Origin: Cydia pomonella
Taxonomy: Eukaryota > Arthropoda > Insecta > Lepidoptera > Tortricidae
NCBI RefSeq assembly: GCF_033807575.1
Contig: NC_084710.1
Span: forward strand, 18,828,357 to 18,892,356
Reading direction: 5' to 3'
Length of the DNA: 64,000 nt
Shown: piece by piece, positions 24,101 through 39,100 of the stretch
Position numbering within the stretch: position 1 is the stretch's first letter
How the letters are laid out: each line of letters opens with the position of its first letter
Notes under the pieces: generated by a model
Seen by the model: the letters and a program-made list of their open reading frames with translations, nothing else
Database searches by the model: none
What the model was told of the DNA's origin: nothing
Translations under genes and position numbers: made by a program

Positions 24101-27100
24101 AATATGGAAAGGGTCGGTCTTTAGGTTAAGGAGTTATAAGGATTAAAATGTATGTATTTGTCGCGAGGCCTCTGTTCGTAGCTTCAATTTTTTTATAAGT
24201 CTCCCAACTCTAATTCAAAATCCTGATCAGAACAATAAAGAACTACGAACCAAAGGTTTTCGTTGCTTAAAGTTACACCGAACCCTAAAACAGCGTTTTT
24301 AATTAAATGGAGTTCGAGTAGGTACCTACGTGCAAGTTTACCCAGCTTTCCGCAGTTAAGTAATAGACTGCAGACAGGAGCTGTCTGCAGGATGTTTTTC
24401 TTGCATTCTTATATTGCATTCAGGGGAACATTTATTTAAGTTTAAACCAAGTTACTTAATGTATTTACTACATTATGCCAAAGCTTTACTATGGACGGTA
24501 AACTTCCAAATTTTAGTTTTATCAATAAACCGTCTATCAGATAAATCGATAGCAAAGTCAAATTACTCGCATGTTTAATTTTTTTATATCAGAATTACGC
24601 ACTTACGTGGTAAATATGTGATGTATGGTAACGCTTAAGTAAGTAAGTAAAGTATAAGTACATATATGCGTTACATACAATCAATATTAAGCTGGCATTC
24701 TCTTTTATATATTAGAGAAATATATAGCCACCTAATAGCACATAGGTAACTACGACCGGCGTAAAAAATAAAAGTTGTGATATCGGATATCCGAAGTAAG
24801 TAGGTAATTGGGTTTGTACAACGGTTGTTTGCCTGTTAAGAAACTTTGTCTTGTATTTCGTAGTGTTACCGAAGAAACTCTAAGATCAAGCCTAACCTGA
24901 CCCCCAGTAAAGTAAAGTTTTTATTTTACATATAACATATGATCAAACGTACTTTGCAAGCGAAGTTCGATCAATATTATATGACTCGCTTCATTGTTCG
25001 ATATAATTAAAGTTACATTAGTATAGTTTATTCAATATACTGGCATCATTTTGCACGCTTATTTAGAATAGAATAGAATAGAAAAACGTTTATTGCAAAA
25101 CCATCTACAAACAGCACCACATTAAGAGAATTTATCTATCGATCTATTTAAGAGATTTATGAAAAATCAAGTATTTCTTTTCATTAAAACCCTTTCCCAC
25201 CCCATTATCCGGTCAAGTTATGTTATATTCTAATGTATGGGGAAGACGAACAAATATCCAGCTTGAAACGAATGTAGTATGATACCTCCGGGTATGGTGC
25301 TTTTCGCAAACTAGCGTCCCCTCCCCTTCCCCTGAAGCAACCCCTTCTTTTAGCATGAAATATGTGATCATGATATAATTAAAGTTTACATTATTGTAGT
25401 TTATTTAGTCTACTGGCAACATATATATATTGCCGCGGCATTATACTGAGTGGGGATCCTATTTTAGCGTCCAATGTTTTTCTTTCTCTGTATGTTCTTC
25501 TTTTTTCCAAATGTAATGTGTTGTGGCGTTAAATAAATGTATTTTCTTTCTTTCTTTCTATATTGCGCGCTTATTGAGAGAAGACTAAAACCCTTCCCCA
25601 ACCCAACCCTTCTTGGTGGGATCGCTAGATCGCCCTAAGGTTAGGGGTAGGATTGGTCTAGACCAATCCTCATAAGTTTTTCATGCACAGCAATAGACGC
25701 ACGCATCCACTTACCGAAGTCCAAGATCAAACCTAACCTGACCCCCCGTACTTAAGTTTTTATTTTAAATATTATCCAGTTGTCACAATTGTTTACAGGT
25801 GGCTACCGAGACCCCATATGACAATTGTCACTAATGAAATTTCTTGTATGTACCTACCTAAATTTCTGGGCGGTAAGTAACTAACGGTACCTTGCGTCAA
25901 TGTTTAGGTACTTGTTAAGCCATCATCTGATGATCTCTGATTCTCATGGCTGGTGATAATGACTAGCCTCTGTAGGCTTGGACTTTCGTTTACGCAAAAA
26001 CTGCAAAGCTAACTTGGATAAAATTATAAGTAGACATGTGGAAATGGAAACATAGTCATTTGGTTTCAGGATATTTTTCATTCCAATAAACAGGGATAAA
26101 AGTGTGATTTAAAGAGTTCTACCCATATGCATCCTCCTAAGTCCCGATGCTCTTTTAACAGAATAAATTCAAATCGAATTAATTTTAAACTATATATAAT
26201 GGAATAAAAGAAAATTTAAATTCAAAACGGCGGTGCTACAGAAGTTTAAATTCATGACAACTGTGTCTCTGCGTCATCGAAGATCACAGTTTCTCTGTTC
26301 TACCTCAGGCCAGCCTCAGGCATGTTTTGGGAAAACAGCCTTATTCAAAGCGACGGCCGAACCGCACATCATCTCGGGAGTGCTTACATTAAGTCGTGAT
26401 ACTTCAACTATCTTACCACGTGTAAGTCGGCTCATAGTTTTACCAAAACCAGCATAAACCACGCTCTCTGATTACACATAGCTGTGAAGGATCTCAAGGT
26501 CAGATATCATTGGTTCTCTCGAGCCTGTTCTGAAATGGAATGGGAATATATGGGCAGAGGTGTCACGTAGTGTTCACCGCTCCGGCTCACCGCGAGGCCT
26601 TTTAGCAAATTGGAGCGACACTTTGATTCGCCTAGGGTCGCTATGGCAACCAGACGCTGGGATTTTTCATAACAAGTTAGGGAAAACTATGAAGTGTAAT
26701 TATAGCTTGGCCTGTGGCAGAGTATCGGCTAGAGGTCGATCAGGCTTTAAGAATAAATAGGCACTAGGCTATCTACATAATGCGAACTTGGTTCAGCATA
26801 AAATGGAAAACTGCAGTTTTAATGTCTCGTTTTAATCTTTTTTAGATGGTTATGAAAGGAATAATTACATCTAATAATCACATATGTTAAATATATCGAG
26901 ATATAAAAAAAATAATGTCAAAAGTTGTAGTTAAGTACATATTTTTCATTTAATTTAAACGGACGTTACTGTAAGCATCTGGACTTTTCTCGGGAATTCA
27001 GAAATGTTATTTGCTGGTAACCCTAGGGGGCAAGACATGTCACGTGTGCACCGTAAGCACAGCGTAAACACATTTTAGGTACACATCCAGCTTAAGTGCT

Positions 27101-30100
27101 GTCAAATTTAAAGAGACCTCTGGGGTAAGGAGTTGAACGGCTCCTAAAAGTTATGTAATAGACGGATGAATTTTGATGACAATGGGCTAATGGTAGTGAT
27201 AATGAAGAGGACAAGTTTGCGCATAACGACTTATATATGAGCGCTTCTAACGGCATGCGAAAATAATTTTCACCTCAGCAGCTCGAACAAGGGTATTTGC
27301 TGCTTAAAAACCGTGAGCAAAATGGTATATTGCTCACTGAGTGAGACAAAATGCCATGTGAGTGACCTTTATATTCGAATGTCATTTCTACGTGCTGGGC
27401 CTAATATAAGTTAGAAATATTTGGATTCTATTATCTCTGTCCCTTTCACGTCATTAGCAAAAAGAAAGAGACAAAAAACTTCAAATGTAATTCAACGGTA
27501 TATTGACGGTTTATAATAGACGAGTTATAACTAATAGAATAGAGAGAAATAAGTCATATACTAGTAATATGGAAGTCAACATTTTTTTGAGTGCGGGACT
27601 TGAAACTTTTTATGTACCTACTTAAATAAATAATAAATAAATATTATAGGACATTATTACACAAATTGACTAAGCCCCACATAAGCTCAATAAAGCTTGG
27701 GTTGAGGGTGCTTAAACAACGATATATAATATATAAATATTTATAAATACATAGAAAACACCCATGACTCAGGAACAAATATCCATGCTCATCACACGAA
27801 TAAATGCCCTTACCAGGATTTGAATCCGGGACCATCAGCTTCGTAAGCAGGGTCACTACCCACTAAGCCAAACCGGTCGTCAAAATATGGGCATATTATT
27901 AGAATAAAACAAAAACTACCTTAGTGTTTTAAAAATTCTTTTCATAAAAGGGTGAATTCCCTAATTTAAAGTAACAAGTTGAAAGTTTGAATCCATTACA
28001 AATGCTTTAAAACTTCATTGAAAAACAAAATGTAAGAAAAAAAGTTATATTAACATTCTTGATAACTCAACCCCTAAGGGGGTTAAAAAGGGGATAGAAG
28101 TTTATATGTATGTGGTACGAGTTTTCTTTTAAGCTAGGAACTTAAAAGTTAGTAAACGGGCATTACCTCTATACTCTATAAATAGACGAAAACTGATACA
28201 TATCACCTTTTTGAAAATTCATTCCCTAAGTTAGTGAAAAAAGGGTTGTAAGTTTGCATCGGGAACGAAAATTTTTGTAAATAGTGATCTTGAAATGTCG
28301 TAAAACACACATTAATAGGAAACAAGAAAAGTGATTTCTTCGTTTTTAGAAATTTATTCCGCAAGGGAGTTAAAGTGGCCTTCATTGAAAGTTTGTATTA
28401 ATCCCCTAAATTTGTGAAAAAGGGTTTAAAATTTGCATTCGATTGGAATAGTGGACTTGAAAATCTTCTTAAGGGATTGAGATGGATTATATCGAGAATT
28501 TTTTTTTTTTTCATTTAGGTGCTTTAAACTTCGTAGGTTGTGTCAGACAAATCTCATGCGTTGTATAATTATTAACAAGTGATTAACCGTCCCTACTGCT
28601 ACCTTTTGCTGCATAATGTTCTATGCTCAGGTATATATACATCAGCATACAAATCCACGCATACGAAGTCGCGGGCAACAGCTCGTAATCTAATAAAATT
28701 GCTTGGAAATCATGTATTTTGATCTGATCTGATGGTTGCTAAAGCGGATCCTTGCCTTGATTAGGTTAAATTAGTTTAGGTTACGTTTAATTTGGTAAGT
28801 ATACTTGTAGGTACTGATTTCATCCATCAGCCTACGGGTAAACATTGTGTCGAGTGTTTTCATCTTTGCATCGCGCACCTACGATGCGATTAAAAATCCA
28901 TTTGTGAAATTAATTGAAACAAAACATCGCGCTACACTACGCAGAACACACACACGCGAGCAATACAGCATCGCGCGCTGCGATTATATTATTTTTCTAC
29001 GGGCAACAGAAAATCGCTATTGCAACGTAAAAATAGGCACTCGTACTCAATTTATTTAGATTATTCTAAAAAAATACAAGTATCTCTTTCAAAACATGTT
29101 TGTTTCCACCACGCATACAGTTGCGGAGCGCTTTGTCGCACCGCTGCGTAGGTTCTGCGTGTTTCTCGCAAGAGGCTTTAACATCTAATGATATAAGTCG
29201 AGGACAAAGGGCGACAGGTGCTTTTACTTAATAATCCCTATTAACCTTAAAGGTAAAGGGGCTACAACATACAAGGAATTGCTCAACGTTTTAATAGCTT
29301 CCTCGAAAAGGCTAATACCTGCGCAAAAACTTACGTCCAGCTTGTACAATTCTTGCCATTAATTGTAATTTACATCTCTATTTTTACACATTTTATTTAG
29401 ATTAATGAGATGACAAACTTTCTTTGGACACATAATATAGGTATGTGTGCTCCAAATCTTGTAACTATAATTTGAACCATTTCCCGGTGTCTGATTCAGT
29501 TGAAATTTGGAGTACATCCGTAATTCCGATGACAATGCAATAATATGCAAGTTAACATGGAGCTGATCTGATGATGCAGTCGGAAGGTAACCAGAGGAAC
29601 TCCTCGATGGAAAAACGCAAACACATTGCGTTTAGGTTGATTAGAATGGTTTCGACAAGTTTTTGATAGACATGCAAATGAAATAAGTACACCAAGTACA
29701 ATAAAAGTGTGTTAACTATTTTTCTTTACAGTAACTTGTAGGTATAGACAGTGCTAATCAATCTTATGCGCACCTAGTTTCAGTGGTTTTCTCAGTGTGT
29801 CTCTATTTCGTATAATAATTAGTCAAAGCTCAGGTGCCTACATTCAATTTTGTTAAACAACAACATTTTATATATGTCTACCTACGTCTTTCTAACATTA
29901 ACTTAAAGTTTAATTTCTCCTGCCGTGTGGTGTTTTTCCACTTGACATAGGTATATGGGTAGCTCTACTGAAAACATATCGGATTAAAAGTGTGGGTTTC
30001 TTTTGTAGTCTAAAAATGATTCCATACACATCTAGGAAAATTACATTTCGCACTCTGAAGCTCTTTCTATCCTCCGTTATTTTCCATTTTATAGTCGGAA

Positions 30101-33100
30101 CGTGGCTTTATGCTACGGTTTTAATATGTCACCTGCACTAATGGACGTCACATGATATTACATATTTATAGAAAGCTGTATTCTTCTCCTTTTTCCATTT
30201 TCCATGCTTTAATGCACGGGAGCGTTACAAAAGGCACGTACTTGTATTTAATAATAGCGTTATTTTTATCACTATTTCTTTATGCACCTATACTTTACTT
30301 ATACATATAATAGAGGTCTTACTGGAATATAAATTGCAAAATCACACTTATCTACACAGGACATAGGTTACAGTGGGGGAATTGGATACGGCGAATAATT
30401 TGGAACAGTGAAATATAGAGTATTTCTAATTGCAAGACACAATATTGATTAACACAAACTTCAACTGATGTTAATTTTAAAAATTACATTAAACTCAATA
30501 TCCTTAGTTTAACACTTTCTGTGCCGGGCACCCCATTTCCAGTTCAAAATCAACACACATACGTGTTATTGGCAGTGAATGTGTTGAGATGCACCACACC
30601 GAGACCGACCCATATTGTCAAATGTTCTATCCAATTTTTATAGAGTCAACTTCATATAATCGTGTCGCCGTATTATGGCAATTTAGCAATCAATTTTTTA
30701 CTAGTTAAACTAGTGACATTGTTATGTGGGCCTCGGCGGTCCTCACTTTACCTACCGCTAAAGACCTGTGCACACCGGCTGCGCACGTGCGCGTTGTAAT
30801 ATACAGTGGCTTATGAGAGACGACACACCGCTTGCGTGATGCGTGCGTTCACGGCTCGAACATTTTAGCGCACGTCTACACGCATCCGGTGAGCTCTTCC
30901 CTTAATTTAAATTAAACTGCTGCCTTCAAGGACAACTATGTAATAAATATAAAATAAGTACAAAATAGCCGTTGTCTATTATCGTAGGCTTATAATAAGT
31001 ACCAAATTCTCCCACCTCAATATTTGTTGCAATCAGGTTAATAGAAAGCCGCAATCTGCGCTGATTGTGGTAGTTCAAGTGCAGGCGAAGTATAATTTAA
31101 TCCGGCGAAGTTCGCTCCGTGTTGATTCCGCCTTATCGGATTAGTTGCGGTGGCTGTCGGATTACCAATGGCTGAAGGTTTTAGCGACGTTTGAGGATGA
31201 CAGTTTTGAGGTACGGTACCTACGGCTAAGAGATTTAAGTTATAGTTGAATTATTTTTGTTTGGGTATGCATTAGGGTTGCCATACGTCCCGTATATAGG
31301 TACGGGACTGACACCGTATTTAATTGTTGCGTCCCGTATTGTAACACATCCCGTTTTTGTCCCGTAAATCAATACCACTGTAGAATACGTATACAAATGG
31401 TCACAATCATCTCTGTTTAACCACATTGTTGAACTCTGTTTTACCACCACGCTATGACAGTATGTATTAAATTTGCACCAGGGCAACGCCATTATTACCC
31501 CATTGTCCCGTATGCGTTTCAAATAATTATGGCTACCCTAGGTATACATAATAAGAATTTTTGAATGTGTTCGAATATTACTTAAGATATCTTCCTACAA
31601 TCCTTAAGAATTCTAAGTATAAAGTGTCAAAGAATTTCGATATTATTTGTACAGACACTATCATCATACAACTGCGCCGCTGATCAGACGGATCTATAGA
31701 AAGATATGTCGACACTGTCGGCAATGAAGCGATGTGAAAAGTGTCTGGCAAATTGAATAAAGGAAGCATTTTTAGTGTTTCAAACACTGAAATATAATGT
31801 GTTATCTACTTAAGTACATCAGGTACATGAAATTTGACGAAGTATAATTACTAAACGATTTTTAGGTTTTATGATTATAATTATTGTACCTATGTTTGTT
31901 AGTCTGTAATGTCTATGGAGCTTTGTTGCCCGACAAAAAATGAGCATTTTATTTATATTCTTCTGTTCGGATTCTGGTTAAGCTTTATACGTGCCTGAGT
32001 ACAAGATCGAAGTACTCGTAATTGTTAAACTCAAAATGTAATATAATAGACTATTACAGACAGAGAAACAGTTGATTACTTTCGTCTCAGAGAAATTAAG
32101 TTGGTGCTTAAACTTAGAGTGCTCACTCCACTCCATGCAGTGCTACCCTTACTTATTGTATAGTTATTAATAATATGTTGTACAGGGACTACAGGAGGTA
32201 TGTCAAAAGCAGGGCCCGTACATTTCATGCCTCTATAACACTACAAATTTGATAGCTAACATATTGACGCGTAAAAGTTACACTGTTAAAAATCGAAAAT
32301 ATGTATCATTTAATAAACTTAACACCAGACACCAGAGGATTAACACCAGAGGATCTGCTGCATCTCACACCCGACGCAGCTGCTTGGATCGGCATCCTGA
32401 ACGTTGACGTTTAAATTACTTAATTTTAATGTAAATAATTGCCTATTTTTATATTTATGCCATACGATTAAATAAATTTAATAAACTAACAATCTATTAT
32501 TTTGTTGCGTGACAGTAAGATGAAAGTTAGTTGGACGTTTCGGTACTGATTGTCAAGAATCTATATCAGTTAGCTAAGAAGGTTGAAAAATGATTTATTA
32601 TTGCGAAAAGATTAATTGGAATCATACACTATGTAGCGTGACGTCAACTTTCCGTCAACTGCATGAAATGTACGAGCCCTGGTCAAAAGTTATTATTAAT
32701 AAGTTTTAACTTGCTTAAAATGTATATTTATTAAACTTGAATCTTCTTACAGATAAGTTTTAGAAAAGCTTGCTTAAATTTTATTAAAAATGAGTTTTTA
32801 TTCAATATATGATGGAGAGACTACTCTAAGGGTTTTTGTTTCTCTATGCTTTCGCATATGATTTAATAGCTATAAACAAGCATTGATAGAATTCTATATT
32901 CGGAATTTACTAACTATCATAAACGATTTGGAGACCCTCATCATTATGTGCCAGTCGTCACACACGAACGTGTGCCTATAAATAACCTCAGCCACACAAA
33001 ACTGCGAAATGCTCAACGTACAAAATAACATAATGTATGGAGGTTTCGTGACTATATGGGTAGTTTATGAGAAAAGTACTGTGAATATTGACTTGTCGAT

Positions 33101-36100
33101 TGGAAGTACTTTTATATCGGCAATGGTTAAAATATGATTATCAAAACTGTCGGTACTTCAAAATGGCGCTGTCGCCTCGACATCTTATTGGTGCAGGCCA
33201 TAGAAATAGGATAGTATAGAATGACTGTCAAACTTCGAAAGTGCGACCAAAAATGAAATGCAAGTGTGTGGGTATATTGTCTATGTGCGAACAAAAATAG
33301 TGATGTCATGTAAAAACATATTAATAATCTATCGATGTATAACTGTTTTATCGACAACTTTTTCAAATGTGTTTGAAAAAGTTGAAAATGAAAAAGTTGA
33401 AGTTGTTTGAAAATATGTTCACAAAGAGTTGACTTACCAAAGAAAATTTGAATTTCGCGTCCTTTCCTACTGACAAGTTGGGTTGAGTGTGTATACGCTA
33501 TGTACAAGTATAAGCCATGGAACAGTGGTTAAAATGTAAGTACTGTGTTGGTAAGTGAAGTTTAAATTAATCGCTAAACATGTGCACCTTCAAAAAAGGT
33601 ATTATAACAATCGTTTTTATTTTAAGTCGGTTATAAAGGTTAACATCTTAATGATGTCTTGTGAACAACTAATTCCATACCTACTAATATACCGACAAGT
33701 TATCGATACAGTCATATGAACATTTTGTCAAGCCCTAGCATAAAGTAAGAGGTTTTTACACAAAATATTCTAAATTATTGACTAATATGATGAAATATTA
33801 ACACACAATTGAAGAAAAACTTATAATGAACTGTATAAATTGGCCTTTTACACTTTTTATGTTGTTATTTTGATAAAATATCTTTACAAAAATTTCGCTA
33901 GGGTTATCATAATTACCTGTGAAATGAGTATTTTCCTGGGTTATTTGGCCCTGTGACAATACAATCCGGCACACTACACGACACCATCTTCACTAGTTAT
34001 TAATTAACTTAGTTACTTACTTAGTTAGATTAGTTTATTAATATTTTTCTTCCTGTTTCATTTATATTTTTAACATTGGTTCAGGCCGATCTTGCATTTT
34101 GTGTACAATAGGTAATGATTGACTAAATAAACTTTCGACATTTCTGAATATCGTTTAGTTTTCCGCTCTAATAGGTTTATTAATGTTCCATTAAACATCG
34201 TATCTAAACGTAAGCTATAAAACCATAAAATAGAATAAAAGATTGCATTGTATGCTGTCTTTACTGCTATTTATATTTTACGTTAGTTCTTAAATATGGC
34301 GACAGTCCCGTATATTCGGGACGTATGGCAACCCTAGTTATGGGAGCATCACATTTTGGGTCAAAACAGACAAGACAGGAAACAATTAATCAAACAACTT
34401 CGGTTCTATTATTTACGTTCTTAACTACGAATCATTTTTGCCAAGGAAATCGATATGACGATATTGTAGCCTGAATGTAATGAATATTCTGTCCTCATTC
34501 TATGGTCTACGGCCTCCTGGCCTAGACAGGAGTGACCTTGCCTATGAAGCAGGAGGTCCCGGGTTCGAATCTTGGTAACGGCATTTTCCCATTTGTTTCT
34601 GCTTGATAAAATATTAGTATAACCTTTTGAACGCCAAAAACCCCTAAAGGCGTCGTTACTAGTCGTGCCCACAGCGCCAAGGACAACTATAGCTAGGTGT
34701 CATGACACACATGACGGACGCTGTCAAAGTAACCTTCACACTTTCAAGTAAGGTTTACATTAGCTCGCTTGCACCCGGGAGCGTTTGAGTGATGTTTGTG
34801 TTTATGATATAAAGCGTTCAAAGGGTTAACACTAGCTCCAATAAGTGCCATACTCGTATATTTACCTAAGCCCAAAACTTGGAATCGGCCTAGAGAAAAG
34901 AGAAAGAGAAAGGAATGCCGGAGGCCTATAGTTCGTTTTTTTTGGCATTAGAAAAAAGGTAAACTATCTTGAGATGTCTTTTTTTACGCTTTTTGAAAAT
35001 CAGTTACTTTTACTTATGAAAACAAAAGAATGTAAATTATCGTATATGATTTATAATTCTTACCTATTTGCCGTGACTTATTTTTCAGAAGTGTTTCTCA
35101 ATAAAAAGACATTAAAATCGCCTTCATCACCTTTCTAATGCTAAAAGAACGGACTACAGCCAAGCTCTATGGCACTAATTCGGAAGAGCGATAGAAAGAC
35201 AATAGCGTTTCGTTTCGTTTTCTGCAAACGATTTTCATCTCCGCTAGGCCCCCAGGTCGTAATCCGCAATTAGTCAGCACGTGTCCGCTCCGAGTGTTAT
35301 ACAATGCCCCCATTGTCGGAGTTTGGGGCTGACGCGTGTATTGTAGGTTCATCAGGGCGAACATGTGTTTGTGGAGAGGATTATAGACGGAGAGCTACCA
35401 ACGAGTACATGAAATTGACAGATAGGCTTCCTGTACTATCCTTATTACTGGATCCAGGTGACTGGCAGCTGTTCATCGGTGGGGGGTAAGGAAAAACGCC
35501 TGAATTCAAATAATCTCCTTCATCTTACTTCATTTATCTCTAGGCTACGCTCGTAGCGCTACGCTGTAGCCAACAACATGGTTTTCACGATAAGTACCGA
35601 AAATTCTATGCGTAACAAGCAACTGGTCCCAGTTGCCATGCTGATTTAACAATCGGTTATATATTGATATCATTAGGCATCTTACTAAGGTCGAATCAAA
35701 ATACGATGAAATCTTTAGCAAATCATTAAAACAGAATAGGCCTCCTGGCCTTAAGATAAAGGAATGCAGGTCGTATTCCGCAATTAGTCAGCACGTGTCC
35801 GCTCCGAGTGTTATACAATGCCCCCATTGTCGGAGTTTGGGGCTGACGTGTGTTGCAGGGGCGTTAGGAAAACGTGTTTGTGGACAGATTAATAGACAAG
35901 TTATTCCCGGAGAACAGTAGATAATAGAGCTGGTAAGAACTAGAGTTTTTTAAGTCTAAATCTGAAGAAATCCAATCGTTATTACGCGATTCTGCGCTTA
36001 GAAAACTTCTGAGTCTTTTTTAAGAGGAATTCCTAGTTGCGATTATTCCATACAAACGCTCTCGACTGATTCCTCCCTGGATTTTTAACCTAGAGCAGTG

Positions 36101-39100
36101 ATTTTTTCAAATAAGATCAATATCATCAATATCTGTGCCGCTATGTTTTGCTTTTTTGGATTATTTTATTTTGAAGAAAGATACAGCGCCTCGAAAATCG
36201 CAAAAACGGCTAAATTGAATTGGCTGTAAAAAAAGGCACAGTATACAAATATGACAAAAAATATCCAAAAAATCAAAACATAGCGGCATAGATTATTTCT
36301 ACCTCTTGCAATTTCCAAAATTTCATAATGATTAGTTGCGTTTTGGAGGAGGAAACAGTCGAGAGCGAAACCTCGATTTTTGAGTTTTTTGCGAGTGAAT
36401 TTCGGTCCGAGCTGCAGTTGTCCTTATCGCACGAATTGGAGGCGGAGACAGTTTCTAAATATACGTACACAGAAGGAATAGTGATGGGCATAACATCCTT
36501 ATTAGGGATTGCAGAACCGGTACTGTTTTAAAGAACCGGGATTTCCCGGTACTTTCGGAACTGGTCTAATTATTTCATTATTTTAAATAAAACGACAGCA
36601 TTTTGCGATTTGACCACCTTTCGTATTATAATTTAATAATCACATTTTCTTTTATTACGTAGTAGGCAATTGTTTTTCGAAATATAGTATTTTACATTGC
36701 TCACACTTGTGCGTCACAAGTAAAAGATAACTACTTTGATGTTTGCCACTAGATAGCAAATTTAATGAAATTACATTGACGAGGGGATTTATATATAAGT
36801 ATCGCAGTCGTATTGTATAATCCGCCGTATTACATTACGGCTAGCCGATATCAAAATAAGGGCCATTTTGAAATGCGGCGGTTCAACGATTAAGGTATGT
36901 TGGGTAAATACCGGATGCGGGTGAAGAACGTAGGACATTCATTTCCCCCTAATTTGGCTTTATTTTTTAATGTTGCCAACATTGTGTAAGACGCCATTTC
37001 ATTGCGCCTCGACTGTCAGTGTCCCCGCGTCGCTCAGGGAGTCGGGCTTGTGCTATGTGCAATCACAGAGAGCAAGGTAAATTTCGCGAATTCTTCCTTC
37101 TATCCGATCTTCGCTCTGTAATTTATTTTGCGTATTGTGATGAAACTGTGTTTATTTTTTTAATTGTGTTAACAGACCTAGCACTGCTGTAGACCGATAT
37201 CCGATCTTGACCCTTCCAGGTAAAGATCGGACCAAAAACAATCAGATCTTTACCTATTTAAAAAACAGCAGTGATTATGAAACTTTAAATTTTCTTCAAT
37301 TTACCTACTGATCTTAATTATCACATTTATTGTTTTCTTGATCACACTTTCGTACCATTATTTTTATCCAGTACCCTTACCAGCGCGACGGTTACTGACA
37401 ATGTAATTTTTTTAATTTCCGCAACCCAAAGGTTGCCTTTTAACGATAAGACCGCATGTTGTTTACCTGTGCTTATGTGTATGTTTTCTTTTGGATTGTT
37501 TTCTTTTATTGAGGTGTGCAATAAAGAGTATTTATATTGTATAGGGATGATGATACATGTTGAAATTTATAACAAAATCGAGTAAAATAGATAGCAAATG
37601 AGCAATTTTTCGCAATAAAGTACCTACACATACGGATGCATATGTAGATGTGCACGCATACATACATTGCTAGTTTCGTATACAAAATAGAGATAGGGCT
37701 TCGAAATTAGTTTCCTTAAAATGCTTCAAGAGGGCTCTCTTTTCCTATATATTAAATTATTTACTTTACTCTTTACATACGATCCGTACATTTTATCAAA
37801 AAAAAAGATTGTATATCAACTATATATTGCAAAATTAAACCAACAAAATCGCAATTTTAATTATTTTCCATACTTCAAGATGGGCTCTCAGTGACCTTGA
37901 CCTTTTTAAAGAACTACTTAGTCTTTTTGATTTCCGTAAAACTACACAACTATAGTCCGGATTAGTCGGATTTCAAGTATGAGATTGTCCCTCTCGTTCA
38001 TAAAATGACATATAAAAACCCCGTTTATGTTTTTAGATAAAGTAAGACGTGTTAAATAAATATATATGAGTGAAAATAAAAAATATGATTATTATGATTA
38101 CTTTTATATTTAATTAAAATTGGACCATTGTTGTATGTTATGTGGCCAACTATAGGCCAGATTATTATTCGTACTGAAAACGCGTATTATGGTACATTAG
38201 GACTATATTTGAGAGATTTATTTTAACATCGTGGTTTAGATACATCAAAAAACACAATTAAAGTGAGATCAGGTTTTAATTAATCAAATTATGTATCACA
38301 ATAGTCACAATCATAGTCTTATTTCTTTAATTCTTAGCAAATTCTCTTAAATTGCTTAACAAAACTAATATAACAAATAAAAATAAGCAACGTTCTTTAT
38401 AATTAACTCTCAACTATTATATTAAAAATCAACCATTAGTTTTTTTTTTTTTTGGTCAAGTTCCGGTTCACGTAACAATGCCCGCTTAGTGCCTAGTTTT
38501 GTCGGGGCCTTAATTGCGGAGATAATCTTGTCCATTGGATAGTATATACAGTCCTGTTTCTCAGGCTATTTCCAAGACAGTCCACAACGTGTCAAACAGT
38601 TTACATACGCCCCATCACTATCGATTGTTTTGACTTGTCCCGGCCACTCCTTCCACCTTCGTATTCCACTATAACATACTCGCCCGGCTTGGGAATAAAC
38701 TGCGTAGAATGTAGCGTATCAGCTGTATCTGGAATACCAGCTGCAGGTTCATCTGCGAACTCGTTCGAGAGATCCAAGGACGAGTCTGAAGCATACGGAA
38801 TTTCGATGTCGTCATCGCTTTCTGAGGAGGAATCAACCGTTTTTTTGTAACTTTTCGTTTGATATTTGAATTTAATTTGCATGTTTGACAAATGCAGCTT
38901 CTTCGGCATCTGACAAAATACGCAGACGGCCCGGTTCTCTAACTTTGTTCATTCGAAGACCTTTTAATTTCAAAATTATCGAGCTTCTAAGGATTTTATA
39001 TTTTTTGGCAGCTTCGCGTTGAGTTAGGGTTTTATTTGTGATGTCCGTAAGGCAATGTTCCATTTGCCTTTCACTATAACACTTGTATGCCCGCCTCCCA

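Noticed and set aside
26233..26760. Two plus-strand short frames
   Set aside because: No ATG start, no recognisable domain, and no splice context.
33127..33507. Minus-strand 126-codon frame
   Set aside because: Low-complexity composition, no recognisable domain, and part of it is a MITE arm (33441-33480).
34511..34590. tRNA gene
   Set aside because: A and B boxes are present, but the acceptor stem does not pair and the region resembles SINE heads.
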